Shown here in pieces: positions 45,711 through 56,281 of a stretch of DNA of 64,000 bases. Numbering within the stretch: position 1 is the stretch's first letter; each line of letters opens with the position of its first letter. Source of the stretch: an uncultured Granulosicoccaceae bacterium (GTDB taxonomy: Bacteria > Pseudomonadota > Gammaproteobacteria > Granulosicoccales > Granulosicoccaceae); assembly GCA_937951345.1 (NCBI GenBank), contig CALFCF010000042.1:44164-108163 (forward strand). The letters run 5' to 3'. The notes under the pieces were generated by a model. It saw only the letters and a list, made by a program, of their open reading frames with translations. It ran no database searches and had not been told where the DNA came from. Both the position numbers and the translations under genes were made by a program.

Positions 45711-46946
45711 TTAACGAATCGCTATCACAAGATCCATCACGTTCGTACCCGTCGGACCGGTGGTAAGCAACGCACCGGTCTGCTCAAGCCAGTTACCACT
45801 GTCGACGTTATCGATTATCTGTTGAAAATTCAGACCCATTCGCTGCGCGCTCTGGGCAGTGGTGCCGTCAACAATTCCACCAGCGTCGTGGGTCGGACCA
45901 TCCGTACCGTCAGTGGCTCCGCACAACACCGTGACAGGATGACCTTGCAGCTCCCGCGACAACAGCATTGCCAGATGCTGGTTGCGCCCACCTCGTCCCG
46001 GGTTCTCCGGCAATTGCAGTGTTGTCTCTCCAGCCCATACGTAAATGCCAGGTGGTGCATCAGGCTGTAGCAGTCGCCGGGAGATCATGTTTGCGTTGGC
46101 CTCAACATCCTGGTGCAGATTACCCGTCACAGGATGAACCGGCAGTCCCAGCTCGATCGCCGCATCACAAACTGCCTGTCGCGCAATAGCGGACGAAGCA
46201 ACAATACGATTGCGGATAGCAGAAAGTTTCTCAAGCGCCACAACATCCGGTAGAGCCACTGCACGCTGGTAAGCAACAATCCACTCAGGCAATTCCAATT
46301 TATGAAGATCCGGTTGAGGAGCTGCCAGTGGACCTGAACCAATGTCCTGCAATCCATCGCCCGGCACATCAGAAATCACGTACTGAAAAACCCGTTGCGC
46401 ACCCAGATGACTGGCCAGACGACCACCTTTAATGCGGGAAATAGAACGACGTACCTGATTCATTTGCGTGATGTCGTATCCACTGCCCAACAGATAGTCC
46501 GTTACGCGAGTCAGATCCGTCAGTGTCATACCCGGTGGTAGTTGCTCGACGAGCGATGACAAACCACCGGAAACCAGAACCAGAAGATCATCGTCAGGCG
46601 CAAGATGCTGAAGAAATTCAATCAGTAACTCACCGGATCGCAACGATGATTCATCTGGGACAGGGTGAGCGGACTCAACAATGCGAAATCGTGGATCATC
46701 CTGCAGCTGCTTGTCCGCATGCGCGGTTTTGGTCAGTAACAGGCCAGTAGTCAAACGCTCTTGCAATACCTGACAAGCACCCAGCGCCATGCTACTGGCA
46801 GCCTTGCCCATCGCCACTACAGATACTCGCTCACCTAAATCCTCTTGCGCAAGCGCACACGCTACCGCTTTATCACCGGCAACCGAATCCAGTGCACGAT
46901 TGAAAAGATGCAGAAGAGTCTCACGATGACAGGTTTGTGTAGACAT
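45711..46946 (-). CDS. Glycerate 2-kinase (GckA/TtuD type, MOFRL family)
   Basis: The 411-residue protein has the DUF4147 N-terminal part (VVAMGKAASSMALGA, ESAHPVPDESSLRSGE, LVLVSGGLSSLVE, YVISDVPGDGLQDIGSGP) and the C-terminal MOFRL domain (GGRNQHLAMLLSREL, LCGATDGTDGPTHDAGG, TGPTGTNVMDL). These enzymes phosphorylate glycerate at the 2-position, feeding glyoxylate, serine or tartrate breakdown into glycolysis. I prefer the ATG at 46946 over the GTG three bases earlier. It lies 14 bp downstream of metZ. Confidence 0.88.
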   Translation of the reverse strand: MSTQTCHRETLLHLFNRALDSVAGDKAVACALAQEDLGERVSVVAMGKAASSMALGACQVLQERLTTGLLLTKTAHADKQLQDDPRFRIVESAHPVPDESSLRSGELLIEFLQHLAPDDDLLVLVSGGLSSLVEQLPPGMTLTDLTRVTDYLLGSGYDITQMNQVRRSISRIKGGRLASHLGAQRVFQYVISDVPGDGLQDIGSGPLAAPQPDLHKLELPEWIVAYQRAVALPDVVALEKLSAIRNRIVASSAIARQAVCDAAIELGLPVHPVTGNLHQDVEANANMISRRLLQPDAPPGIYVWAGETTLQLPENPGRGGRNQHLAMLLSRELQGHPVTVLCGATDGTDGPTHDAGGIVDGTTAQSAQRMGLNFQQIIDNVDSGNWLEQTGALLTTGPTGTNVMDLVIAIR

Positions 46947-46960
46947 CACGGTTTCGCGTG

Positions 46961-48148
46961 TTAGCCTGATTCAGATGCTGCCTGATCAAGGTCGTCAACA
47001 ATATCATTAATATGTTCAAGCCCAACCGCAACCCGAATCAGGCCCTGATTGATTCCAGCGCGCTGCCGAGAACTTTCGCTCAAGCGCCCGTGCGTTGTTG
47101 AAGCCGGATGCGTAATGGTGGTGCGCGTATCACCGAGGTTGGCGGTAATGGATAGCAGGCGTGTTCGGTCAATTAAACGCCATGCCTGCTGTTTATCAGC
47201 AACCTCGAAACTGACGACGCCACCGAAGCCCTGCTGCTGCTGCTTTGCCAACTGGTGCTGTGGATGATCCGGTAACCCGGGAAAACACACGCGCTTAACC
47301 CAGCGCTGCTGCTGTAACCATTGAGCCAATTGCGATGCGTTCTCGCAATGGCGTTGCATACGTAGCGACAGTGTTTCCAGGCCGCGATTGAACACCCAGG
47401 CATTGAACGGGCTCATCGCAGGTCCACCACTGCGCATGAACGCGAGAAACTGAGTTTTTATGGTTTCCTGTGGCCCCACCACTGCACCACCAACGCAACG
47501 CCCCTGCCCGTCCAGATACTTTGTCGCCGAGTGCACGACATAATCAGCACCGAGTTCAAGAGGTTTTTGTAATGCCGGTGTGCAAAAGCAATTATCTACA
47601 ACCAGTAGGGTGTTTGTCTGACGAGCAAGAGAAGACAGACGGGTGATGTCAGCAATTTCTGTCAGCGGATTGGTCGGTGTCTCAAGAAAGAGCATACGGG
47701 TATTTTTAGCTATCGCCTGCTGCCAGGCATCAAGATCCGTCACATCCACCCAACTACATGTGATACCCAAGCGAGGTAAAAGCTTTTCAAACAGTGTAAC
47801 AGTCGATCCGAACATACTGCTTGCTGCAACTATATGATCCCCTTGCTCAAGCAATGACAATACTGTGGTCAAGATTGCCGACATTCCGGAACTAGTGGCT
47901 ATACACGCCTCACCGCCTTCGAGTGAAGCCAGTCTATTCTCAAAACTCTCTACTGTCGGGTTTGAAAAACGCGAATAGATAAAACCCTCTTCATCACCAG
48001 CAAACCGTGCAGCTGCCTCAGCCGCATTGTTAAAGACAAAACTCGACGTGGTGAATATGGCTTCACCATGCTCACCAAATTCTGTCCGGTTGGTGCCGGC
48101 GCGGATAGCCAGGGTCTCCGGGGATAAGGCCGTATCAGATTTCGGCAT
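46961..48148 (-). CDS. metZ: O-succinylhomoserine sulfhydrylase
   Basis: MetZ makes homocysteine from O-succinylhomoserine and sulfide. The 395-residue PLP enzyme of the Cys/Met metabolism family begins MPKSDTALSPETLAIRAGT and has YSRFSNPTVESFENRLA, SSGMSAILTTVLSLL, the PLP-binding lysine in HSATKYLDGQGRC, and NLGDTRTTITHPASTTHGR. AAGGAG lies 10 bases before the ATG at 48148; the longer frame is not needed. metZ next to purF is the Pseudomonas order, here interrupted by an HD-GYP gene on the other strand. Confidence 0.92.
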   Translation of the reverse strand: MPKSDTALSPETLAIRAGTNRTEFGEHGEAIFTTSSFVFNNAAEAAARFAGDEEGFIYSRFSNPTVESFENRLASLEGGEACIATSSGMSAILTTVLSLLEQGDHIVAASSMFGSTVTLFEKLLPRLGITCSWVDVTDLDAWQQAIAKNTRMLFLETPTNPLTEIADITRLSSLARQTNTLLVVDNCFCTPALQKPLELGADYVVHSATKYLDGQGRCVGGAVVGPQETIKTQFLAFMRSGGPAMSPFNAWVFNRGLETLSLRMQRHCENASQLAQWLQQQRWVKRVCFPGLPDHPQHQLAKQQQQGFGGVVSFEVADKQQAWRLIDRTRLLSITANLGDTRTTITHPASTTHGRLSESSRQRAGINQGLIRVAVGLEHINDIVDDLDQAASESG

Positions 48149-49063
48149 GCAACTGATTCTCCTTTGGGTATGCACATACAACTAACCCCGTCGTTGAATT
48201 TGCAACAGGGCACGATATAGCTTGCAAGGAGACTGACTAACAGCAGTGCTTATACATGCCAGCTGACGCGTATCAGAAAGGTATCTGTATTAGCTGCGAA
48301 TAACTATCGGATCGATCGGCGTGTCAAATTCACTGATGACTCTTGACACACGACCGTTGAAAAGCAATTGCTTGAGTGTATGCGAATAACTGATTGGCGA
48401 AATCTGTTGCGTAGACGAAAGATACCCTCGGAATCTCTACGTACGCTTACACAAACTACAACCAATAAACAAGAACACACTTTCGCGCGGTTCAAGCGGT
48501 TCAGTTTTTATCAACGGTTCTATAGTTAGTTCTTGAACCGGTGGTAAAACTCAATCAGCTAATCGAAATTCACGACTACCAAATCGCTTTAGCGATACTT
48601 TGTCTCTTGTAAATCCATCGATAGCAACAGCACTTCGAAAGCAAGTACTTAGGGACCAAAGGCAAAAAAACGCCCTGTAACCCACCCTTCGACGAATCCA
48701 ATTGCGCCTCGCAAGCTGATTCTCAAATCGGCGCAATGGCTGCAACATATCGTCAGCCCCACCAGAGGTCAAGCTGAAATTTCCACTATTGGCTTTATTG
48801 GGCCATACGGACCTCAGTTCCGATATCCGCAGTCGAAATGAAGCCCGTTTGTGCGCTGCTCGACAAAATGGTCGCCTGTTTCAACAACATGCATTTAATC
48901 GCCGGGGTTAACTGCTGAACACACCGTAATAATGCAGTAACGATTCAGGCACAGGATAAAGATTACTTCACTTTCGCCGATTTCTCATGTGATGTAGAAC
49001 AGAATACCGTTCCTGATACCAGGAATCTGTTCGCCCGTTGTCTCAATGTTTTTTTGAGTTTTG
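48149..49063. other. 915-bp intergenic region between metZ and the HD-GYP gene
   Basis: Divergent genes flank this gap, so it holds two promoters. I see an inverted repeat GTGTCAA/TTGACAC (48321-48327 and 48343-48349). A minus-strand frame at 48551-48772 (73 codons, basic and hydrophobic) has no recognisable motif. It may contain remnants of lost sequence, since purF and metZ are adjacent in relatives. No RNA gene or riboswitch is recognised. Confidence 0.45.
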
Positions 49064-50380
49064 ATGTTCAAAAAGCTATTCGGAACCAATGAGCCTGAGG
49101 AGCCGCGTCGCCGGCCGTCTTCGGCTACGCGTAAGTCAGCTCAGAAAAGCCGGACTCAATCGCAGAGACGTCACCGTGTCAAAGTACAGGTGAAGGACTT
49201 GCGCGTGGGCATGTTTGTCGTTGAACTCGACAAACCCTGGGAAGAATCCAGCTTCATGTTTCAGGGTCTCGATATAAAAAGCAGTAAAGAGATCCTGATG
49301 TTACAAAAGGAATGCGAGTACGTTTACGTCGATTACGACGAACTATCCCTGAAAAGTAAAAGTGATGGTAAGTCCGGTGCAAACGATGTACCGAAAGGTA
49401 ACACGCGCTCCGACGCACTGGTATCGGTTGAAGAAGAGTACGACGCTGCTGCCGGTATGCACAAGATGGCAAGCACCACCGTCAATACACTTTTTGAAGA
49501 GATCAGGCTCGGCGCGCAAATCGACGGTGGCAAAGTCAAGCAGGCAGTAGACGGTTGCGTAGATTCCATTTTAAGAAACCCCGACGCATCAGTCTGGCTG
49601 ACACGCATACAGGCAAAAGACGAGAGCACAGCCCAGCATTCTTTGAACGTCTCAGCACTCAGTATCATTCTGGGCAAATCATTGAACATGACAACCAAGG
49701 AACTGGAAGATCTGGGTGTTTGCGCAATGCTGCATGACATTGGTAAAACCAGTCTTCCAACCGAGTTGTTAACAAGTAAAGAAAAGCTCACGGATGATGA
49801 ACGAAAAATGCTGCAAACACATTGTCGCGCCGGTCGTGACCTGTTGGTATCCACCAAAAGTGTAATGTCAGGTGCTGCTGACGTTGCCCACAGCCACCAC
49901 GAACGTCCGGACGGCAAAGGCTACCCCCGCGGTTTAACTGCAGAGAAAATCCCAAAATATGCAAAGATTGTGGCTATCGCCGAAGCATACGATGTCATAA
50001 CAACAGAACAGCCCTACCGCCCGGCTGTGTCAGCATCCGAAGCGCTTCAGGAGTTATACAAACATCGAGGCACACAATTTGACGAGAAGTTCGTCATTGC
50101 ATTCATCGATGCGGTAGGTATCTTTCCACCCGGCAGTATTGTCGAGATGGTCAATGGCGAGATCGGTATCGTGCTGTCCAATACCAGCGACAAACTACGC
50201 CCGAAAGTCATTATTATTCTGGATGTTAATAAAGAAGCGGCTCAACAATTGGTTGTTGATTTGTCGATGATGGAAACCGATAACTCGGGCGATGTCTATC
50301 AGATAAAAACCACACTACCGGACGGTAGCTTTGGCATCAGCGTCGAGGATTTCCAGCGCGCAGGATTGCGCTTCGGATAG
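49064..50380 (+). CDS. HD-GYP domain cyclic-di-GMP phosphodiesterase with N-terminal DUF3391
   Basis: The 438-residue protein has a basic start, the DUF3391 region (VKVQVKDLRVGMFVVELDKP), and an HD-GYP domain: HSLNVSALS, MLHDIGKTSLP, HSHHERPDGKGYPRGL and AEAYDVITTEQPYR. All metal-binding His/Asp residues and the GYP motif are present, so cyclic-di-GMP breakdown is expected. It is cytosolic with no receiver domain. The ATG at 49064 follows an in-frame TTG. It sits on the plus strand between metZ and purF and converges with purF, whose end is 10 bp away. Confidence 0.9.
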   Translation: MFKKLFGTNEPEEPRRRPSSATRKSAQKSRTQSQRRHRVKVQVKDLRVGMFVVELDKPWEESSFMFQGLDIKSSKEILMLQKECEYVYVDYDELSLKSKSDGKSGANDVPKGNTRSDALVSVEEEYDAAAGMHKMASTTVNTLFEEIRLGAQIDGGKVKQAVDGCVDSILRNPDASVWLTRIQAKDESTAQHSLNVSALSIILGKSLNMTTKELEDLGVCAMLHDIGKTSLPTELLTSKEKLTDDERKMLQTHCRAGRDLLVSTKSVMSGAADVAHSHHERPDGKGYPRGLTAEKIPKYAKIVAIAEAYDVITTEQPYRPAVSASEALQELYKHRGTQFDEKFVIAFIDAVGIFPPGSIVEMVNGEIGIVLSNTSDKLRPKVIIILDVNKEAAQQLVVDLSMMETDNSGDVYQIKTTLPDGSFGISVEDFQRAGLRFG

Positions 50381-50390
50381 ACCGTTACGA

Positions 50391-51863
50391 CTACGTGCTC
50401 TGGCGCGCGTCATCTGATCGTTTACGGGCAAGGCTTTCAAGATAATCCTCTGTAACATCACCGGTCGTATATTCACCGTTAAAACAACTCGATTCAAATC
50501 GCCTGATAGTGCGATTGCCGAAACCAACTGCCTCTTCAAGATCTTCAAGATCCTGGTAGATCAGCCAGTCGCATCCAATCAATTCACTGATTTGATCAAT
50601 GCTGCGATTATTGGCAATCAGCTCAGCTGCTGCAGGCATATCGATACCGTAAACATTAGGATATCGGACAGGAGGGGCCGCTGAAGCCAGGTAAACCTTG
50701 GTTGCTCCGGCATCACGCGCCATTTGTACGATCTGCCCTGAAGTTGTTCCGCGTACAATGGAATCGTCAACCAGCAGAACGGTTTTACCGGCAAACTCCA
50801 ACTCTATCGGGCTGAGCTTCTGTCGTACTGATTTCTCACGTAACTCCTGGCCGGGCATGATGAAAGTACGACCAATATAACGGTTTTTAATAAACCCTTC
50901 GCGGTACTTCACGCCGAGGTGAAATGCCACTTCCAGAGCACTGGTTCTGCTCGTGTCAGGGATCGGTATGACAACATCAATGTCATGTTCAGGGCGCTCC
51001 CGTTTGATTTTACCGGCGAGTTTCTCACCCATGCGCAAACGTGATTTGTATACCGAGATTTCATCAATGATCGAGTCCGGTCGGGCCAGATAGACATACT
51101 CGAATATGCATGGTGCCAGCTGCGCTTGCTTAGCACACTGCTCCGCATGCAAGACGCCGTCTACTGTGATGTAAATCGCCTCACCGGCACCAACATCACG
51201 CAGAAAGTCGAACCCCAAGCCGGCAAGTGCAACACTTTCCGAGGCGACGGCATACTCCGTTCCACTATCGGTTTCACGCACACCAATCGATAATGGTCGA
51301 ATACCCATCGGGTCACGAAAAGCGAACAGGCCATGGCCAACAATCATACCAATCGCTGCATAACCGCCTTTGCAACGCTTGTGTACACAGGCGACACTGC
51401 TGAATACATCTTTTTCGTTCAGCAGATTTCGGCTGACGCGATCACGTAATTCATGTGCGAAGACGTTGAGTAGAACTTCGGAATCAGAGGTGGTGTTGAT
51501 GTGTCGCAGATCAGCTTCAAAAAGCTCATGTTGCAAATTCTCGGCATTGACCAGGTTGCCGTTATGGGCAAACACAATACCGTACGGTGAGTTCACATAG
51601 AACGGTTGTGCTTCTACCGCCGCATCGGAACCGGCGGTCGGGTAACGGCAGTGCGCAACTCCCATGTTGCCGCGCAGTTGCAGCATGTCCTGATCGGAAA
51701 ACACGTCCCGCACCAGGCCGCTATCTTTACGAGAATAGACACGGTGCTCATCACTGGTTGCTATGCCTGCCGCATCCTGACCACGATGCTGCAGCAGCGT
51801 TAGTCCGTCATACAGACCACTGTTGACAGCCTTACGGCCGACAATACCGATTATTCCGCACAC
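50391..51863 (-). CDS. purF: Amidophosphoribosyltransferase
   Basis: PurF makes phosphoribosylamine from PRPP and glutamine, the first step of purine synthesis. The 490-residue protein begins MCGIIGIVG, whose Cys2 becomes the N-terminal nucleophile, and has [12 protein letters not shown], a phosphoribosyltransferase domain with [14 protein letters not shown], and [10 protein letters not shown]. It follows cvpA by 142 bp, the usual pairing. Confidence 0.96.
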   Translation of the reverse strand: MCGIIGIVGRKAVNSGLYDGLTLLQHRGQDAAGIATSDEHRVYSRKDSGLVRDVFSDQDMLQLRGNMGVAHCRYPTAGSDAAVEAQPFYVNSPYGIVFAHNGNLVNAENLQHELFEADLRHINTTSDSEVLLNVFAHELRDRVSRNLLNEKDVFSSVACVHKRCKGGYAAIGMIVGHGLFAFRDPMGIRPLSIGVRETDSGTEYAVASESVALAGLGFDFLRDVGAGEAIYITVDGVLHAEQCAKQAQLAPCIFEYVYLARPDSIIDEISVYKSRLRMGEKLAGKIKRERPEHDIDVVIPIPDTSRTSALEVAFHLGVKYREGFIKNRYIGRTFIMPGQELREKSVRQKLSPIELEFAGKTVLLVDDSIVRGTTSGQIVQMARDAGATKVYLASAAPPVRYPNVYGIDMPAAAELIANNRSIDQISELIGCDWLIYQDLEDLEEAVGFGNRTIRRFESSCFNGEYTTGDVTEDYLESLARKRSDDARQST

Positions 51864-52005
51864 GATACGTCAATACCTGTTGAACGTCAGCGTAGCTGAA
51901 CGGGAAGAATTATCTGGAAGGCCGAAAGTATAACGCATCATCCGGTGCTGCAAGTGATTGGGAATCAGCGCAAATATACGGGTCTACTTCAACTGGGACC
52001 GGACC

Positions 52006-52512
52006 CTAGCCGGTAAACGGCCTTGTGAAATCAAAGTAACTCGCAAGCTCAGGCGGGAGTCGCTCATAAATGGCAGCGGCCGCTTGATCAAAAACCGGCA
52101 AAAAACGCGATTCGCGCCACCAGAGTTCCTGTTGCATACCGGGAAAAAGATGCCCTGCCAACACCAACACAGTGTTTATCACCGCGCCTCTCAAAAACCC
52201 GAAAACGACACCGCCCAAACGATTGAGTATGGTCATTGACGATGCTTCGTGCAGCTTGACGAAAAGAAAATTGATCAATGCACCGATCAATAGACACCCG
52301 ATGAATAAAGCGAGCGCACTCACAGCCAGGCGAGCGGGCAGACTCTCGATGGTGTCCGACGGCAGCAAAGTCGAGAACTGGCGGCTGTAGAGAATGGCTA
52401 CAGCGATGGCGACGACCCAGGTTAGCAGCGACATGGATTCACGCCAGAGGCCGCGAAACGCCGCAACGATAACGGAAATAGCTACGATGATTATGAGTAT
52501 CGCATCGACCAC
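52006..52512 (-). CDS. cvpA: CvpA-family membrane protein
   Basis: The 168-residue protein has four hydrophobic helices (DAILIIIVAISVIVAAF, LLTWVVAIAVAILY, LAVSALALFIGCLLIGALINF, GFLRGAVINTVLVLAGHLF) and the family's glycine- and arginine-containing RGLWRESMSLL and LNRLGGVVFGFLRG motifs. CvpA is an inner-membrane protein linked to colicin V export and envelope tolerance. It lies between dedD and purF as in E. coli and Pseudomonas. Confidence 0.92.
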   Translation of the reverse strand: MVDAILIIIVAISVIVAAFRGLWRESMSLLTWVVAIAVAILYSRQFSTLLPSDTIESLPARLAVSALALFIGCLLIGALINFLFVKLHEASSMTILNRLGGVVFGFLRGAVINTVLVLAGHLFPGMQQELWWRESRFLPVFDQAAAAIYERLPPELASYFDFTRPFTG

Positions 52513-52678
52513 ATCAGGATCCTTTCTAGCTCAGCCACTTACGCAATGACACGCAACGGGCACTGGAGTCAGGCAGTACTGCAAGAGTGTAGCAGCAGAA
52601 AGCGCTGCAGCAGGTATCTGAGTCTTCAATATAGGCCGCAACTGCATCGAGCTCCATCCGGTCTTACACACCCTGTAC

Positions 52679-53518
52679 TCAACGGCTATAGGGCGTGACG
52701 ATCGATTTTGCACCTGTAAGACGCTCAACTTCGCGCTTGCGCCGGGCCAGAATAAGTCGATCGGTCAACGGTCCGACCTGCACCCGATAACGGTTGGATA
52801 AAATCCTCGAGACCTCGACAGTCGCGATTGAAACAAACGCCGGATACCCTCGATCACGCAGCCTGTCGCGCAGCACCTGAGCATTATCGTGCTCAACAAA
52901 GCTCGCCGCCTGAATTACCCATGGACCGGAACCTGCCAGATTGAGGTCTTCGCGCACGTCAGGTCCGGGAAGCGCAGCTAGCGGTCTATTCGGTTCAGGC
53001 TCAGCGCTCGCGACAACTGCCTGCTTACTCGAGGACTCAATATCCACCGGCTGCAGCGGCTCAATCACTGGACGGGGTTCGTGTGATTCGTTAACGCGTC
53101 GGTCAAAAACGGAGCTCAACGATGATCGTGAGTCGGTTTTCTTTGGTGCTTGATCTGTAGCGGTGTCCGGTACGCGCAAACTGTTTTCGGATTTTGTTGA
53201 GACATTCGTCAGATCCGGGGCTTCAGTGGCGCGTTTCGAATTGACGAGGCCGGGGGCAGGTTTGCCACTTCTTAGCGCCTCGCGCTCACCATCAGCACTG
53301 ATGATGATAGGTGGTTCATGGCGCACTGTTTCCACACGGCGAAAGCGGCTCTCAGAACCCGAACCATCAAGCAAAAGTGGCAGCACGATTGCCGAGAGCG
53401 CCAACAGGACAGCCGCTCCCAGAAACTTCCGCTTGATTGAATTCTCGTCCCTTGCCAATGGTCTCGCAGCACGCCTCTTTTGAGAATCAGGTTGTGCAAC
53501 GGGTACGGGTATTAACAC
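52679..53518 (-). CDS. dedD: SPOR-domain protein, DedD-like
   Basis: The 279-residue protein has a short cytoplasmic part, one membrane helix (FLGAAVLLALSAIVLPLLL), a Ser/Pro/Glu-rich periplasmic linker and a C-terminal SPOR domain (WVIQAASFVEHDNAQVLRD, YRVQVGPLTDR). SPOR domains bind denuded glycan at the division septum. The start is a GTG (53518) with GGAG eight bases before. Its place between folC and cvpA is that of dedD. Confidence 0.9.
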   Translation of the reverse strand: MLIPVPVAQPDSQKRRAARPLARDENSIKRKFLGAAVLLALSAIVLPLLLDGSGSESRFRRVETVRHEPPIIISADGEREALRSGKPAPGLVNSKRATEAPDLTNVSTKSENSLRVPDTATDQAPKKTDSRSSLSSVFDRRVNESHEPRPVIEPLQPVDIESSSKQAVVASAEPEPNRPLAALPGPDVREDLNLAGSGPWVIQAASFVEHDNAQVLRDRLRDRGYPAFVSIATVEVSRILSNRYRVQVGPLTDRLILARRKREVERLTGAKSIVTPYSR

Positions 53519-53555
53519 CGCTAAGGCTCCGATATTCCGATGAATCCGGGTTTTA

Positions 53556-54860
53556 CTACTGGCTTTGCTCGGTGCTTCCTTTCAGGTAGCGCAATGCGTC
53601 AGCCACCGTAAAAAACGAGCCAAAGACCAATACCGGAGGTACAGACAACGCGGACGATCCCAGCAGCTGATCCAGCGCAGACCCGACATCGATGCAAATT
53701 GTCACTTGCTCAGGAGCATAGTCCAGTTTTAGCTTTGCTGCCGTTTCTGCGGGTGCTAATGCCCGTGACACATCAAGCCCGGGGCAGTACCAGTGCTCGA
53801 TCAACGTTTGCAGCGGCTGCAGCACACCATCGAGATCCTTGTCTTGCATCAAGGCCAGCACGGCTACGAATTTTTGCCCTGGAAATTGCTCTTTGAGTGT
53901 TGTCGCTAATCTGGCGGCTGCCGCCGGATTGTGCGCAACGTCCAGCACAAACTCACGTCCATCGTGCTGCAGATACTGCATCCGGCCAGGCACGCGTGCG
54001 CCCTTAATGCCGGTAGCCACCGCATCATCAGACAACGGCAGCACATCTTTCATCAGGTGTAATACAGTTGCAGCCACCGACGCATTGTTCAGTTGGTGAG
54101 GACCGGCCAAGCCCGGTTTTGGCAGTGTTACCTGTTGCTTGCCAGGAAGTTCGCAGACAAACGTATTGGATGCGGCCGTGTCCGTACCTGTGCCTACGAC
54201 ACCAAATTCATCGCCTATCTGATACAGGGTCGCGCCGGTTGCATGCGCATGTGAGGTAAGGCTTGCCGGACATTGTGCTTCACCCACAACCAACGGCCGA
54301 CCGGTTCGGGCGATACCGGCTTTTTCAAAACCAATTGCCTCACGATCATTGCCAAGCCATGCCTCGTGATCGATACCGATACTGGTGATGACAGCGCAAT
54401 CGGTGTCCCATGCATTCACCGCATCCAACCTTCCGCCCAGCCCCACTTCCAGAATCGCGACTTCGACCTGCTGATCGAGAAACACATGCATAGCAACCAG
54501 CGTGGTGAACTCAAAGTACGTCAGACTGATATCGCCACGTGCTGCTTCAACGTGAGCAAAGGCATCGCACAGAAGTTTGTCGGATGCATTAACGCCGTTT
54601 ATGCGGATACGTTCGTTGAATACATGTAGGTGCGGCGATGTATAGCTACCGGTACGATACCCACCCGCGAAGTAACTGCCACCGAGGTACTCGACAACTG
54701 ACCCCTTTCCGTTTGTACCACCAACGGTAATCAGTATCGGCAATTGTCGATCAAGAGCAGCCCGTGCGATAACCTGCTGTATGCGCTCCAGGCCCATCTC
54801 GATTTCCTGCGGATGCAGTTGTTCAAGCCATGCGAGCCATTGCGGTAGTGATCTATCCAT
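53556..54860 (-). CDS. folC: Dihydrofolate synthase / folylpolyglutamate synthase
   Basis: FolC joins dihydropteroate to glutamate and then adds further glutamates to folates. The 434-residue Mur-ligase-type protein has VGGTNGKGSVVEYL, YTSPHLHVFNERI, ILEVGLGGRLDAVN, TSIGIDHEAWLG and DVAHNPAAAARL. Length and motifs are standard. It lies between accD and dedD as in related genomes; 192 bp separate it from accD. Confidence 0.94.
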   Translation of the reverse strand: MDRSLPQWLAWLEQLHPQEIEMGLERIQQVIARAALDRQLPILITVGGTNGKGSVVEYLGGSYFAGGYRTGSYTSPHLHVFNERIRINGVNASDKLLCDAFAHVEAARGDISLTYFEFTTLVAMHVFLDQQVEVAILEVGLGGRLDAVNAWDTDCAVITSIGIDHEAWLGNDREAIGFEKAGIARTGRPLVVGEAQCPASLTSHAHATGATLYQIGDEFGVVGTGTDTAASNTFVCELPGKQQVTLPKPGLAGPHQLNNASVAATVLHLMKDVLPLSDDAVATGIKGARVPGRMQYLQHDGREFVLDVAHNPAAAARLATTLKEQFPGQKFVAVLALMQDKDLDGVLQPLQTLIEHWYCPGLDVSRALAPAETAAKLKLDYAPEQVTICIDVGSALDQLLGSSALSVPPVLVFGSFFTVADALRYLKGSTEQSQ

Positions 54861-55052
54861 AGCGGTCGTAAACGTTCTTGCACTGGTGATCTTTTTTATG
54901 TGGAGGATCTGCGCATCAGAATGCGGACCTAAGTGATCAATCTATTCAACCACGAACGATTCGTCTATGCGACAACGCACCGGTAAACAGGACGAAGCCG
55001 CGGCAAACAATGCGATCACGATCTTATAAAGACACAATGGAACAGACTGGAG

Positions 55053-56162
55053 TCAGTTGGTAGGTCTCGGCGTCGTCCCATCCGGAACATCGCCAGACTC
55101 GCTGCTTCTCGTATTTTTATCGGTCGCAGTTTTTCCAGCGGATGGGCTATCGGCAATACCACTGCTACCGGCATTAGCAGTTTCCTGAGGATTCGACATT
55201 GCAGCCGCCTGAGTCTCAGTCTGTGCGGTATCAGGAACCGGTTGAGACGAGGCTGCTTCGGCAGCAACCGGTTCCTGCTGCTGTACAGAAACATCGCTGC
55301 TGGAGCTAGCTGGCTTCTTAAGCAGCATTTCGAGCAGCGAGCCAAGCGTCTCCCGCATCTCACCACGACTCACGATCATGTCTATCGCACCGTGTTCAAG
55401 CAGAAATTCGCTACTTTGAAAACCTTCCGGCAATTTCTCACGCACTGTTTGTTCAATGACGCGCGGTCCGGCAAACCCTATTCGAGCACCCGGCTCAGCA
55501 ATTATTACATCCCCAAGCATAGCAAGAGAGGCCGAAACGCCACCCATGGTCGGGTCGGTTAACACCGATATGAACGGCAGGCGTGCTTCCGCAAGCTGTG
55601 CAAGCTTTGAGCTGGTTTTACCCATTTGCAACAACGAAAACAATGCTTCCTGCATACGCGCTCCACCGCTGGCACTGAAGCAGACAAACGGTAATCCATT
55701 TGCGATGCAGTGTTCGCATGCCCGGACAAATTTCTCGCCAACTACCGATCCCATGGAGCCACCCATAAAGCGAAAATCGAACACAGCAACAACAACCTGG
55801 ATACCGGTAATTTTGCCTGTCACTACAATGAGCGCATCGTTTTCACCGGAATCCTTAGTCGCCTGTGACAACCGGTCACGGTATCGTTTGGAATCACGAA
55901 ATTTAAGCGCATCAACCGGCCGGACATGTTCATCCAGCTCGCGATAGCTATCAGGATCCATTAACTGCTTGATACGGGCCCGCGCATACTGGCGCATATG
56001 CTTTCCGCATTTGTCGCAGACCTCGTTGGCGCGCTCAAGTTCAGCACGGTATAGAACTGAGCCGCAACCCTCGCACTTAACCCACAAACCTTCGGGCACA
56101 TTGCCCTTGGCGCGTGTGCTGGTACCAATGCGTGACGGGATCAGTTTTTCAAACCAGCTCAA
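55053..56162 (-). CDS. accD: Acetyl-CoA carboxylase carboxyltransferase subunit beta
   Basis: AccD with AccA moves the carboxyl group from biotin to acetyl-CoA in fatty-acid synthesis. The protein has the N-terminal zinc ribbon (CEGCGSVLY and CDKCGKHM), [39 protein letters not shown] and [13 protein letters not shown]. The conserved beginning [12 protein letters not shown] directly follows a TTG at 56162 with GGAG seven bases before, which I take as the start (369 residues); the frame runs 24 codons further without support. The last 75 or so residues are a Ser/Ala/Thr/Gln-rich tail, longer than in E. coli. Confidence 0.95.
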   Translation of the reverse strand: MSWFEKLIPSRIGTSTRAKGNVPEGLWVKCEGCGSVLYRAELERANEVCDKCGKHMRQYARARIKQLMDPDSYRELDEHVRPVDALKFRDSKRYRDRLSQATKDSGENDALIVVTGKITGIQVVVAVFDFRFMGGSMGSVVGEKFVRACEHCIANGLPFVCFSASGGARMQEALFSLLQMGKTSSKLAQLAEARLPFISVLTDPTMGGVSASLAMLGDVIIAEPGARIGFAGPRVIEQTVREKLPEGFQSSEFLLEHGAIDMIVSRGEMRETLGSLLEMLLKKPASSSSDVSVQQQEPVAAEAASSQPVPDTAQTETQAAAMSNPQETANAGSSGIADSPSAGKTATDKNTRSSESGDVPDGTTPRPTN

Positions 56163-56281
56163 AGGACGTACTCCGATCAAACAAATACATGTGGTTCGTG
56201 ACGTGTGCGTACAAAATTCGCAACACAGGACCATGCCCTGACCGCACGGTTGCTACAAGCGGTTTCATCTCGTGCAGAGTT

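Noticed and set aside
48551..48772. 73-codon minus-strand frame between metZ and the HD-GYP gene
   Set aside because: No motif, no good start signal, and composition not clearly protein-like.
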